Assembly: GCA_001319865.1 (NCBI GenBank)
Contig: BBSL01000236.1
Span: forward strand, 1 to 46,852
DNA: 46,852 bases
Direction: 5' to 3'
From: Burkholderia sp. E7m39
Lineage (GTDB): Bacteria > Pseudomonadota > Gammaproteobacteria > Burkholderiales > Burkholderiaceae
Shown here: in pieces, positions 16,744-24,649 of the stretch
Layout: every line of letters starts with the position of its first letter
Position numbering within the stretch: the stretch's first letter is position 1
The notes under the pieces: model-generated
The model's input: only the letters and a program-made list of their open reading frames with translations
Databases searched by the model: none
Told to the model about the DNA's origin: nothing
Position numbers and translations under genes: made by a program

Positions 16744-16771
16744 GAAGCGATGGCGCGTTCGCCATCGCTTC
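16744..16771. terminator. Perfect 12-bp hairpin between convergent genes
   Basis: GAAGCGATGGCG, loop CGTT, CGCCATCGCTTC: a perfect 12-bp stem between the stops of the diguanylate cyclase (plus) and the esterase-like gene (minus). It would fold in either transcript. Neither flank has a T run, so it is terminator-like by position and stability only. Confidence 0.55.
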
Positions 16772-16788
16772 AGGAACAGCGCAAGCCC

Positions 16789-17826
16789 TTACTTCAGACG
16801 GGTCTTGATCTCGGTGGCGAGCTGCTTCGTGGCGGCTTGCGTCGGCGCATCGCCGGCCAGCGCGTTGAGCAGGCCGAAGTCGTGGATCGTGCCGTTGTAG
16901 CGCGTCGTCGTCACTTCGTCGCCGGCGGCATCGAGCTTGCGTCCGTATGCTTCGCCTTCGTCGCGCAGCACGTCGAACTGCGCGACCTGGATCAACGCGG
17001 GCGGCAGACCCTTCAACTCTTCTTCCGATGCGCGCAGCGGCGATGCATAGATCTGTGCGCGCTGTGCCGGGTCCGTCGTGTACGCGTCCCAGAACCACTG
17101 CATCATCGCGCGGGTCAGGAAATGCTTGTCGCGGTACGCGAGATACGAGCCGTCGTTGAAATTGGCGTCCGTCACGGGCCACATCAGACCCTGGAAGCGG
17201 ATTTGCGGACCGTGCCGGTCTTTCGCCATCAGGCTCACGACGGCCGCCATGTTGCCGCCGACACTGTTGCCGACCACGGCGAGGCGGCTGCCGTCGACGC
17301 CGATCTCGTTGCCATGCTCCGCGACCCATTTGGTGGCGGCATACGCCTGATTGATCGCCACGGGATAGCGCGCTTCGGGCGACGGCGTGTAGTTCACGAA
17401 GACGGCCACCGCGCCCGACTGCACGACGAGATCGCGCACCAGCCGCTCGTGGGTCTGGAAGTCGCCGAGGATCCAGCCGCCGCCGTGGAAGAACATGAAC
17501 ACGGGCAGCGTGCCCGTCGCGCCTTGCGGACGCACGATGGTCACGGGCACGCTCAGGCCGTCCTGTTCGATCGTGCGGTTCGATACGTCGATGCCGGACA
17601 GGTCGACCTTCACGCCGTTCTGCGCGTCGATCAGCACCTGGCGGGCTTTGGCGGGCGGCAGCGTGTTGATCGCGGGGCCCGTGCCGCTATTGAGCTGCTT
17701 GAGGAACGCGCTCGTGACGCGGTCGGGCGTCGGCTGTGCGGTGGCGGGCGCCGCGGATGCCGCGGACACGATGGCGGCGTTCGCTGCGAGAAGGGCGGCG
17801 AGGACGAGGGGCTTGAGGGCTTTCAT
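16789..17826 (-). CDS. Exported alpha/beta hydrolase, hormone-sensitive-lipase type (esterase-like)
   Basis: A 345-aa secreted esterase/lipase-like protein. A Sec signal peptide covers residues 1-26 (ending SAASAAPA). The family motif HGGGW is at 114-118, the nucleophile Ser188 in GNSVGG (instead of the common GDSAGG), the acid probably in AQFDVLRDEG and the His in TIHDFG. The start at 17826 has GGAG six bases upstream; an earlier ATG at 17856 would bury the signal peptide. It lies 43 bases after the ohr gene on the same strand with no terminator between them, so it is probably the second gene of an ohr operon under the TetR regulator. Its link to peroxide defence is unclear; it might act on a peroxidised or toxic ester. 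Confidence 0.9.
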   Translation of the reverse strand: MKALKPLVLAALLAANAAIVSAASAAPATAQPTPDRVTSAFLKQLNSGTGPAINTLPPAKARQVLIDAQNGVKVDLSGIDVSNRTIEQDGLSVPVTIVRPQGATGTLPVFMFFHGGGWILGDFQTHERLVRDLVVQSGAVAVFVNYTPSPEARYPVAINQAYAATKWVAEHGNEIGVDGSRLAVVGNSVGGNMAAVVSLMAKDRHGPQIRFQGLMWPVTDANFNDGSYLAYRDKHFLTRAMMQWFWDAYTTDPAQRAQIYASPLRASEEELKGLPPALIQVAQFDVLRDEGEAYGRKLDAAGDEVTTTRYNGTIHDFGLLNALAGDAPTQAATKQLATEIKTRLK

Positions 17827-17869
17827 GAGTGGCTCCGATGCTCTGTTTTTGTTCAAAGGGTGAGGCCGG

Positions 17870-18295
17870 TCAAACCAGCGTGAGCGCGACGTCGATGTTG
17901 CCGCGTGTCGCGTTCGAGTACGGGCACACGATGTGAGCCTTGTCGATCAGTGCCTGGGCGGCGGCGCGGTCCATGCCGGGCAGCGAGATCTTCAGTTCGA
18001 CTTCGATGTCGAAGCCGTTCGGGATCGCGCCGATGCCGACGCTGCCGTCAATGGAGACGTCGGCGGGAATGGCCGTCTTGTCGCGCGCCGCGACGAACTT
18101 CATCGCGCCGAGAAAGCACGCGCTGTAGCCGGCTGCGAACAGTTGCTCGGGGTTGGCGCCTTCGCCGCCCGCACCGCCCAGTTCGCGCGGCGTGACCAGC
18201 TTGAAGTCGAGCTTGCCTTCGGGGACGACGGCGCGGCCATCGCGGCCTCCCGTGGCGTGAGCGTGGGCGCGGTACAGAACTTTTTCGATCGACAT
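17870..18295 (-). CDS. ohr: Organic hydroperoxide reductase, Ohr/OsmC family
   Basis: A 141-aa thiol peroxidase that reduces organic hydroperoxides with dihydrolipoyl-type thiols. Both redox cysteines are present: Cys60 in GYSACFLGA and Cys124 in [15 protein letters not shown]. The catalytic Arg18 and Glu50 of true Ohr are in place, which favours Ohr over OsmC. The start at 18295 has AGGAG eight bases upstream. Most Ohr genes are controlled by a MarR-type OhrR; here none is nearby and a TetR gene lies directly upstream, with two copies of a shared palindrome in the 196-base gap. The downstream esterase-like gene is probably cotranscribed. Confidence 0.93.
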   Translation of the reverse strand: MSIEKVLYRAHAHATGGRDGRAVVPEGKLDFKLVTPRELGGAGGEGANPEQLFAAGYSACFLGAMKFVAARDKTAIPADVSIDGSVGIGAIPNGFDIEVELKISLPGMDRAAAQALIDKAHIVCPYSNATRGNIDVALTLV

Positions 18296-18344
18296 GATGT
18301 AACTCCTGACTGGCAATGGTTGAAAATGGAATCGGCTTGCGTTG

Positions 18345-18362
18345 CTATCTACTCATAGATAG
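18345..18362. promoter_or_regulatory. TetR operator candidate O1 (ohr promoter)
   Basis: CTATCTA-CTCA-TAGATAG is a perfect palindrome with 7-bp arms and a 4-base centre, 50 bases upstream of the ohr start. The core ATCTA-N4-TAGAT recurs at two other sites around tetR. Confidence 0.75.
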
Positions 18363-18412
18363 ACAAGGACGCGTGCCTTCACTTCTGTTCGACAATGTCA
18401 CACACCGGTTAT

Positions 18413-18434
18413 TTATCTACTAGAAGATAGATAA
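18413..18434. promoter_or_regulatory. TetR operator candidate O2 (ohr promoter, distal)
   Basis: The site contains ATCTACTAGAAGATAG, the same core with one mismatch in the right arm (AAGAT for TAGAT), flanked by TATC and GATA. It lies 68 bp from O1, between the tetR terminator and ohr. Confidence 0.65.
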
Positions 18435-18442
18435 CCCGATCC

Positions 18443-18466
18443 AATAAAAGGCGGTAATGAGCCGCC
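18443..18466 (-). terminator. Rho-independent terminator of tetR
   Basis: On the minus strand GGCGG-CTCATTA-CCGCC is followed by TTTTATT. It starts 26 bases after the tetR stop and precedes the ohr operators, so tetR and ohr are separate transcripts. Confidence 0.8.
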
Positions 18467-18491
18467 GTGAATACTGCCTTTGCAACACCTG

Positions 18492-19058
18492 CTACTTGGA
18501 AACCTTCCACGCATTCTCGACATCTTCGAGCCGGGCCTTCGTGCGAAACAGGCGGCTGGCCAGCACGCTGCCCTGATACGCCGCGTACAGCGTGCGCGCC
18601 GCGTTCTCCGGCTTGCTGCTGACGTTCAGCGTGCCTTCCTTCGCGCCTTGCGCCAGCACCTTTGCGAGCCAGCTTTCGTTGGCCTTGAAAAATGCCTGCA
18701 CGGCGCTACGCACGGCGTCGGGAAGCGCTTCGATGTCGGCGGCGAGCATGCCGCACAGACAGATCTGGTCGCCTTCGCCCAACGTCCTGCCGAACAGCTT
18801 CGTGTACTTGCCAAGCTTCTGATCCGCCGACAACGAAGCATCGATCTTACCGAGCGCGCCGAGGATATCGCTGCTGTAGACGCTAACGGCTTCGAGCACC
18901 AGGTCGTCTTTCGACGGAAAGTAATAGTGGATGCTCGATGTCTTCACGCCAACCAGTTCCGACAGATCGCGATAGCTAAAGCCGTTGTAACCCCGCAGCA
19001 TCATCAGCGTGATGGCGTGGTCGAGAATCTGATCGCGGACGGTCGTTGTCGGTTCCAT
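18492..19058 (-). CDS. TetR-family regulator, probable repressor of ohr and itself
   Basis: A 188-aa TetR-type repressor. The helix-turn-helix is at about residues 10-52 (YRDLSELVGVKTSSIHYYFPSKDDLV). The ligand domain contains GDQICLCGMLAADIEALP, with Cys100 and Cys102 close together at the position where NemR-like TetR proteins carry reactive cysteines, so sensing of electrophiles or hydroperoxides by thiol oxidation is plausible. The start at 19058 follows an operator-like palindrome 11 bases upstream, which suggests autorepression. The ATG at 19094 would read through that palindrome and is unlikely. It is divergent from a LysR gene and upstream of ohr on the same strand, with its own terminator. 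Confidence 0.92.
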   Translation of the reverse strand: MEPTTTVRDQILDHAITLMMLRGYNGFSYRDLSELVGVKTSSIHYYFPSKDDLVLEAVSVYSSDILGALGKIDASLSADQKLGKYTKLFGRTLGEGDQICLCGMLAADIEALPDAVRSAVQAFFKANESWLAKVLAQGAKEGTLNVSSKPENAARTLYAAYQGSVLASRLFRTKARLEDVENAWKVSK

Positions 19059-19068
19059 GTGGCGTACT

Positions 19069-19086
19069 TTATCTACTACTAGATAG
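19069..19086. promoter_or_regulatory. TetR operator candidate O3 (tetR autoregulation)
   Basis: TTATCTA-CTAC-TAGATAG has the core ATCTA-N4-TAGAT with perfect 5-bp arms. It ends 11 bases before the tetR start codon. The divergent lysR starts 97 bases to its other side, so both could be affected. Confidence 0.72.
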
Positions 19087-19182
19087 ACTGTCAAGCGTAT
19101 TTTTTTGCGGCGTGAGCAGGTCTGCTTTACTTTTGCGGGAAAGCAGGTCTATAAAGGAAACACTGTTGAATTCAGCTCAAAT

Positions 19183-20091
19183 ATGAAAGTCACACTCGAC
19201 GAACTGAAAACCTTCGCGACCGTGGTCGATACGGGTTCCATCACGGCTGCCGCCGAGCAACTGAACCAGACCGTGTCGGGCGCGAGCCGCACGCTCGGGC
19301 GGCTCGAAGAGAAGCTGCAGACCACACTGTTGCGGCGGACCACGCGGCGGCTCGAACTGACGGAGGAGGGTAAGTCCTTTCTGCAGAACGCGCGCGAGAT
19401 CATCGGCGCGGTGGAGAACGCCGAAGAGCAGGTCGCGGCGCGCCGCGAGCGGCCTTCAGGGCGATTGCGCGTCGATGCCGCGACGCCGTTCATGCTGCAT
19501 GTGATCGTGCCGCTCGTGGCGGGCTATCGCGCGCGCTATCCGCAGGTCGAGCTCGAACTGAACAGCAACGAAGGCATTATCGATCTGCTCGAACGGCGCA
19601 CCGATGTCGCGATCCGGATCGGCAGGCTGAAGGACTCGACGCTGCACAGCCGACCCATCGGCAGCAGCCGGATACGCGTGCTGGCGACGCCCGCGTACCT
19701 GAAAGCGCACGGCCAGCCAAAACGCGTCGACGATCTCGCGAAGCATTCGCTGCTCGGTTTCACCCAGCCGGAGTCGCTCAACGTCTGGCCGTTGCCCGGG
19801 CCCGAGAACGAGCCTTACCGGATTACACCCGCCATCGCATCGTCGAGCGGCGAGACGTTGCGGCAACTCGCGCTGGAAGGTGCCGGTATTGTGTGCCTGT
19901 CGGACTTCATGACGGGCCGCGATCGGCGCGAGGGCCGCTTCGTCCAGCTCTTCGCGCGGCAGACACAGGATGTGCGGCAGCCCATCAGCGCTGTCTACTA
20001 TCGCAATACTGCGATCTCGGCGCGGATCACGTCGTTCGTCGATTATCTCGTCGAGGCCGTGAAGGAAACGGAGTTCGCACGTTCGAACTGA
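19183..20091 (+). CDS. LysR-type transcriptional regulator
   Basis: A 302-aa LTTR of normal length. The N-terminal winged HTH is KVTLDELKTFATVVDTGSIT followed by AAAEQLNQTVSGASRTLGRL and the linker RRTTRRLELTEEGK. The C-terminal co-inducer domain follows from residue 90 (GRLRVDAATPFMLHVIVP). The ATG at 19183 was chosen because residues before it do not fit the family; GGAAA-type purines lie 20-25 bases upstream but no close ribosome site is seen. It is divergent from tetR, which does not match LTTR target sites by eye, so its target is not evident; the TetR palindrome lies within this shared promoter. Confidence 0.92.
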   Translation: MKVTLDELKTFATVVDTGSITAAAEQLNQTVSGASRTLGRLEEKLQTTLLRRTTRRLELTEEGKSFLQNAREIIGAVENAEEQVAARRERPSGRLRVDAATPFMLHVIVPLVAGYRARYPQVELELNSNEGIIDLLERRTDVAIRIGRLKDSTLHSRPIGSSRIRVLATPAYLKAHGQPKRVDDLAKHSLLGFTQPESLNVWPLPGPENEPYRITPAIASSSGETLRQLALEGAGIVCLSDFMTGRDRREGRFVQLFARQTQDVRQPISAVYYRNTAISARITSFVDYLVEAVKETEFARSN

Positions 20092-20136
20092 CCGCGACGC
20101 ACGCGGCTCGTCTCGCGGATCAGGCACCGAAGAAGA

Positions 20137-20307
20137 TCAAGGACCGAAAAATGTCTGGCAAAAGTGGCCCGGCACGCTGCACGATGGCGTTTCGCCGTAT
20201 CGCGCGGACGGGACCGTTTGCGGCCCTGTCGCAGTCGAGCAGGCCGAACTGGCGGCGATAACGCACGCGAGCACGCCCATCGCGAGCGCTCTGGGAGCGC
20301 GCTTCAT
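20137..20307 (-). CDS. Small probable lipoprotein
   Basis: A 56-aa frame with a positively charged start (MKRAPRALAMGV), a hydrophobic stretch (LACVIAASSA) and a Cys where a lipobox would end (SSAC, an imperfect one because Leu is not at -3). The mature part would be about 33 residues with two more cysteines (SCSVPGHFC). Start 20307 has GGAGG about ten bases upstream; in-frame ATGs at 20325, 20352 and 20364 are possible. It is convergent with the LysR gene and downstream of two same-strand genes. Size and export signal match the many small Burkholderia lipoproteins of unknown role. Confidence 0.45.
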   Translation of the reverse strand: MKRAPRALAMGVLACVIAASSACSTATGPQTVPSARYGETPSCSVPGHFCQTFFGP

Positions 20308-20341
20308 GATCCGGCGCGCCTCCATCCAGTTACGTTCCGCG

Positions 20342-20608
20342 TTACGTCCCATGATGCAGTCCATGTCGTACGCTCAATAGCGGATCGGTCAGCCAGTCGA
20401 CGAGCCAGTCTTTCCATTGCGCCCATCGCTGCGCACCAAGATCGAATTCCTCGCCCTGCGCGCCGTTTCCCTCCGCGCTCAGGAACGCGTAGACGAGCCG
20501 TTCTCCATTCCAGTACGCAATCGCCGTATCCGTCAGCTCGGCGACCGTTCCCGGCCCCGCGTCCTGCAGTATCGACGTCAATCGCGTGACGAATTCTTCG
20601 CGCTCCAT
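20342..20608 (-). CDS. Hypothetical 88-aa acidic protein downstream of the hybrid kinase
   Basis: An 88-aa protein beginning MEREEFVTRLTSILQDAG, rich in Trp (WAQWKDWLVDWLTD) and acidic residues; no family recognised and no signal peptide. GGGAGG lies eight bases before ATG 20608, which I prefer. An alternative ATG at 20686 overlaps the stop of the hybrid kinase (ATGA) and would add 26 Lys/Val-rich residues encoded by a 12-base repeat. Either way it is the next gene after the kinase on the same strand and is probably cotranscribed and linked to that signalling system. Confidence 0.6.
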   Translation of the reverse strand: MEREEFVTRLTSILQDAGPGTVAELTDTAIAYWNGERLVYAFLSAEGNGAQGEEFDLGAQRWAQWKDWLVDWLTDPLLSVRHGLHHGT

Positions 20609-20635
20609 GTTCGAGGCCTCCCTGGCCATTCGCGC

Positions 20636-20671
20636 CGCCTTTACGTCCTTCTTTACGCCCACCTTTACGCC
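20636..20671 (-). repeat. Three tandem 12-base units upstream of the 88-aa gene
   Basis: On the minus strand the units are GGCGTAAAGGTG, GGCGTAAAGAAG and GACGTAAAGGCG. They fall in the possible 26-codon N-terminal extension (GVK-VGVKKDV-like) of the downstream gene. The copies could allow slippage that changes length by four codons without shifting the frame. Confidence 0.55.
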
Positions 20672-20682
20672 TTTGAGCGGCT

Positions 20683-22104
20683 TCATCCCGAGCCCGTCAT
20701 CGACGAGAGCAGTTTGAGCAGACTTTCTACATTCACAGGCTTGACGAAGTGATAGTCGAAGCCGGCCGATTGCGCCCGCAACCGGTCCTCGGCCTGACCG
20801 TACCCCGTGATCGCGATCAGCAGCGGCACGCTCTCGCCCTTGTGCCGCAACCGGCGCGCCAGCTCGTAGCCATCGATGTCCGGCAAGCCGATGTCGAGCA
20901 GCGCGACGTCCGGTTTCAACTGCGCCGCGATTTCCAGCGCCTGCGCCGACGAGTACGCCGCGAGCGCCGCATGGCCGCCGAATTCGCATAACATCGCGAG
21001 CGAATCGGCCGCGTCGCGATTGTCGTCGACGACGAGGATTCGCAGCGCGCTGGGCGTCGCCCCGGCGGCGGGCTCCGACAGCACCTGCGCCGAGTGCTGC
21101 TCATGGTGATGCAGGCGCGGCACGCGCACTGTCACCGTCGTGCCCTGGCCGGGGCCGTCGCTTTGCACGGCGATGGTGCCGTCGTGCAGTTCGACGAGCT
21201 TTTTCACCAGCGACAAGCCGATCCCGAGCCCGCCGTTCGAGCGATCGAGCGTGCGCTCGCCTTGCGAGAACAGCTCGAACACCTTCGGCAAGAGGTCCGC
21301 CGAGATGCCCGTGCCCGTATCCGTCGTGACGATCGACACCCACTCGTCGTCGGCTTTGGCGCTGATCGTGATGTGACCGTCTTGCGGCGTGTATTTGCTC
21401 GCGTTGTTGAGGATGTTGACGAGAATCTGCGAGATGCGCGTGACGTCGCCGCGCACCCACGCGGTCGCGTCCGCGACATCGACGTGCATATGCTGACCGC
21501 GCATCTCGACGGAGGCCGCGATCGCCTCGACGGCGTGATAGATAGCCGTTCCGACCAGAATCGGCTCGAGCTGCAGCGCGATGCGCCCTTGCGTGATCCG
21601 CGACACTTCCAACAGATCGTCGACGATCCGCGTCATATGCTCGGTCTGTCTGCGCATCAGTTCGATCAGGTCCGCCGAGCGCCGGTCGGCGGGGCCATCC
21701 TTTTCGAGCAGCGCGATGGCCGTGCGGATCGGCGCGAGGGGATTGCGCAGTTCATGCGCGAGCATCGCGAGAAACTCGTCCTTGCGGCGGTCCGCTTCGC
21801 GCAGCATCAGCTCCATGCGCTTGCGCTCGGTAATGTCGATGACGCTCGCGATCAGCCGCAGCGGCTTGCCGTGCGCGTCGCGCTGCAACAAGGCGCTGCC
21901 TTCCATCCATTGCTCGCCCGCCGGGTTGCGCACGCGAAATTCGAAATGCCCGCCGGGGTCCTCGCCTGCCGCGAGGCGGCGCACGTAGCGGTCGAGCGCC
22001 GCGCTGTCGTCGGGATGCACCTGCGCTAGCGCGGCGTCATAGGTTTGCACATCGCCGACGCTCGGCTCGTCGCCGATCTCGAACGAAAAGCGTCCACGAC
22101 GCAA
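20683..22104 (-). pseudogene. Kinase/receiver half of a frameshifted hybrid histidine kinase
   Basis: Second part of a hybrid sensor kinase, out of frame with the PAS part. It holds the end of a fourth PAS domain (HFEFRVRNPAGEQWMEGSAL), the dimerisation H-box LAMLAHELRNPLAPIRTAI, the N-box ILVNILNNASKYT, the ATP-lid motifs DTGTGIS and GGLGIGLSLVKKL, and a C-terminal receiver (RILVVDDNRDAADSLAML) with phospho-acceptor Asp in VALLDIGLPDIDG. All catalytic residues look intact. The frame opens only at a TTG without a ribosome site, so it is unlikely to be translated alone. Removing one base near 22106 joins both halves as ALDLRRGRFSFEIG, which reads as continuous PAS sequence. Either a recent inactivating mutation or a sequencing error. 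Confidence 0.82.
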
Positions 22105-23293
22105 GATCGAGCGCGACGATGTGAATCTCGGCCGCCTGCATCGCCACCGTGAGGCGCAGGCTGCGGGCTTCGACGGCGGCTTGCGCGTCGTGCTGCTCCG
22201 TCACGTCGGTGGTGGTGCCGAACCATTCCTGCAGCTTGCCGTGCGCGTCGTATAGCGGCGCCGCATGCGCCCGCACCACGCGATACGCGCCGTCGTAGCG
22301 GCGCATGCGAAACGTCAGCGTGCCCGTCTTGCCCCGTTGCAGGATGGCGAGCCAGCCTTCGCGCGTTCTGTCGCGGTCGTCGGGATGCACGAAGTCCAGC
22401 CAGCCCCATTTCACGAGACGGTCGGATTCGGCACCCGTGAAGCGTTCCCACGGCTCGGACGCGGGCCGGATTTCGCCGTCGGCGCCTGCGGACCAGGCGA
22501 GCGCGCCCGTCGATTCGACGAGCGCGCGATAGCGCCGCTCGCTGTGGATCAGGCGATCTTCGGCGGCGCGCTGTTCGGTGATGTCGAACGTGACGCCGTG
22601 CACGCGCGCGAGCGCGCCCTGTTCGTCGAACTCCGTATGGCCCCGCATGCGCAGCCAGCGCGGCGGCGTGGCGTCATTGTCGAGCACATAGTCGAATTCG
22701 AACGGGCCGCCGCAGTACAGCGCGGCTTCGACGCGCTGCTGGAACGGCGCACGGTATTCGGGCGCAACGCGGTTCCAGAGATCGGATAGCGCGACGGCTT
22801 CCGTGCCCGGCGGAAACGAATAGAGCGCGGCGAGCTGTTCGTTCATGCGCACGAGGCGGTTCTTCATGTCCCATTCCCAGGCGCCCATGCGCGCGCCCTG
22901 AAACGCAGCCTTCAGCCGACGCTCGCTCGCCTCGTACATCGCCCATGCGTCGCGGCAGTGGTGAATGTCCGTCGCGACGCCAACGGTGTCGCCGATACGC
23001 CCGGCCGTATCCCGTTGCGCCTGAAGATGCAGCACGTGCCAATGAAATGCGCCGTCGGCGCGCCGCAGACGCACTTCGACATTGCGCAACAGACTGCCGT
23101 CGCGCATTGTCCGAAGCGCTTCGAGGACGGGCGCGATGTCGTCGGGATGGACGAACGCTTGCCAGGAGCGCCCGACGATCTCTCGCGCCGGCATGCCGAG
23201 GTAGCGCGACGCCCACGGATTCGCATACTGGATCGTCCCGTCGCGATCCGCGCGCCAGACGAACGACGGAAGAAAGTGAGCAGGATCATGCAT
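22037..23293 (-). pseudogene. PAS-domain half of a frameshifted hybrid histidine kinase
   Basis: First part of the same gene, 418 aa as read. Three PAS/PAC domains follow one another: about 8-105 (FVWRADRDGTIQYANPWASR, FVHPDDIAPV), about 118-240 (WEWDMKNRLVRMNEQLAALY) and about 250-370 (AGADGEIRPASEPWERFTG, FVHPDDRDRT, ending GTTTDVTEQ). A fourth begins at AMQAAEIHIVALDL and breaks, the last 20 residues being out-of-frame sequence. No signal peptide or membrane helix is seen, so the kinase is cytoplasmic. The ATG at 23293 follows AAAGGGCGCCC. As it stands the product is a sensor without its kinase; with the frameshift corrected the protein would be about 870 aa. Confidence 0.82.
22102..22110 (-). 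other. Frameshift point in the hybrid kinase gene
   Basis: On the minus strand the region reads CTCGATCTTGCGTCGTGG. Dropping one C (position 22106 on the plus strand, a G) gives CTCGATTTGCGTCGTGG and restores the frame from the PAS half into the kinase half. There is no homopolymer and no slippery heptamer here. Confidence 0.7.
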
Positions 23294-23655
23294 GGGCGCC
23301 CTTTGCGCTGGCGGCCAGCGGGGCTCGCCAGGTTCGTCTCACGGATGCATCGGGCGGAAAGACGTTATACGCCCGCTCAGGAGGGCGCACGCGAGGTGCT
23401 CGTGCCGGCCGCTGGTGGCCTGGATTGGTTCACGGCAAGTCCGGCGATTCCGCGCGTGCGACCCTTCTATATCCGCCGAGCATACAGCGAACCCGCCCTA
23501 TATGCGGACGAGCGGTCTGGGCGCACAAGCCGTATGCAAAAAGCATGTCAACGTCGCGTGCAGAAGCAACGCATGGCCGAATCGACTGAAGACATTGCCG
23601 AAAGTGCGGAGACATAAACCTATGCCGCCGACGCCGGTGTTTGTATCCTTTGATC
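23294..23655. other. Divergent intergenic region between the hybrid kinase and fkbM-like gene
   Basis: This 362-base stretch separates two divergent genes. I see no coding frame with a ribosome site, no repeat and no clear terminator. The promoters of both genes must lie here, but I cannot identify them by eye. Confidence 0.5.
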
Positions 23656-24627
23656 ATGAGAAAGCTCATTTTGTCGGCCACCGGCGCCGTGACTTCGTTG
23701 CTGCCGTTGAAATTCCGGCATGTCATGGCGAAGTCGCTGCTGAACGATCGCGCGCTCGCGAGCGAGTACGGGTACCTGTACCTGTCCTGCCTTGCGAAGA
23801 AGCTCAATGTCGTGCAACTGTCGGCGAGCGGCCAGTACGGCACGATGGCCAGCAGTTCCAACGATCTGAGCATCCTGAGGAAATACGCCGAGACGGGCCT
23901 GTGGGCGCCCGAACTGTCGGAGCGGCTGATCGCGTTCTTTGCGGGCGCGGGCGGGACGTACCTCGACATCGGCGCGAACATCGGCATGACGACTATCCCT
24001 ATCGCGCGCCAGAACCAGCAGGTCCGGTGTTATGCATTCGAACCCGAGCCCGTCAATTACGGGAACCTGGTGCGCAACATTGCGGAGAATTGTCCCGGCT
24101 CGCGCGTGCAGACCTTCCAGCTCGCCTTGCACGAGCGCGAAGAAGTGCTGCCGTTCGAGATCGCCGACGGCAATCTCGGCGATCATCGGCTGCACTTCGA
24201 GACCAGGCTTGCCGCGAAACAGGACGAGATTGGGCGCAAGATCATCAACGTGCGATGTGCGCGGCTCGACGATCTGCCCATCGAGCTGCAAGGGCCCGTG
24301 TTTGCCAAGATCGATACGCAGGGCGCCGAGCCGTACGTCGTGGCGGGTGGCAGGCGCACACTGGCACAGGCCGATGCGCTTCTGATCGAATGGTCGCCGT
24401 ATCACATGGCGCGGCTGGGCGGCGATCCGCAGGTCGTGCTGCGTTTTCTCGAAGAGCACTTCGATCACGGCGCCATCGAACCGACGGATGCGAAGGCCGG
24501 GCAACGCGGCGAAAGCGGGCCGATGAAAGAGATCGTGCGCCGGCTGCAAGCGACCATCGCGGCATGGCGCGACGATCCCTTCAACTATGTCGATGTAGTC
24601 GCGACGGGCAAGCGCGCTTCCCCTTGA
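23656..24627 (+). CDS. FkbM-family methyltransferase
   Basis: A 323-aa SAM-dependent methyltransferase of the FkbM family, which O-methylates sugars in glycans, antibiotics or lipopolysaccharide. The SAM-binding motif I is YLDIGANIGMTTIPIAR (about 102-118), followed by the acidic ribose-binding YAFEPEPVNYGNL, and the late motif VFAKIDTQGAEPYVVAGG is typical. Residues 1-95 form an unusual N-terminal extension. ATG 23656 is preferred; a TTG at 23641 is in frame. It is convergent with the glycosyltransferase gene, their stops only 22 bases apart, and shares the locus with two glycoside hydrolases, so a role in modifying a surface or secreted polysaccharide is likely. Confidence 0.87.
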   Translation: MRKLILSATGAVTSLLPLKFRHVMAKSLLNDRALASEYGYLYLSCLAKKLNVVQLSASGQYGTMASSSNDLSILRKYAETGLWAPELSERLIAFFAGAGGTYLDIGANIGMTTIPIARQNQQVRCYAFEPEPVNYGNLVRNIAENCPGSRVQTFQLALHEREEVLPFEIADGNLGDHRLHFETRLAAKQDEIGRKIINVRCARLDDLPIELQGPVFAKIDTQGAEPYVVAGGRRTLAQADALLIEWSPYHMARLGGDPQVVLRFLEEHFDHGAIEPTDAKAGQRGESGPMKEIVRRLQATIAAWRDDPFNYVDVVATGKRASP

Positions 24628-24649
24628 CGAGCGCGCCGTCGTCGCGCTG

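Noticed and set aside
22037..22104. Programmed frameshifting in the hybrid kinase
   Set aside because: No slippery heptamer, no internal ribosome-like stimulator and no downstream pseudoknot that I can see; a simple indel explains it.
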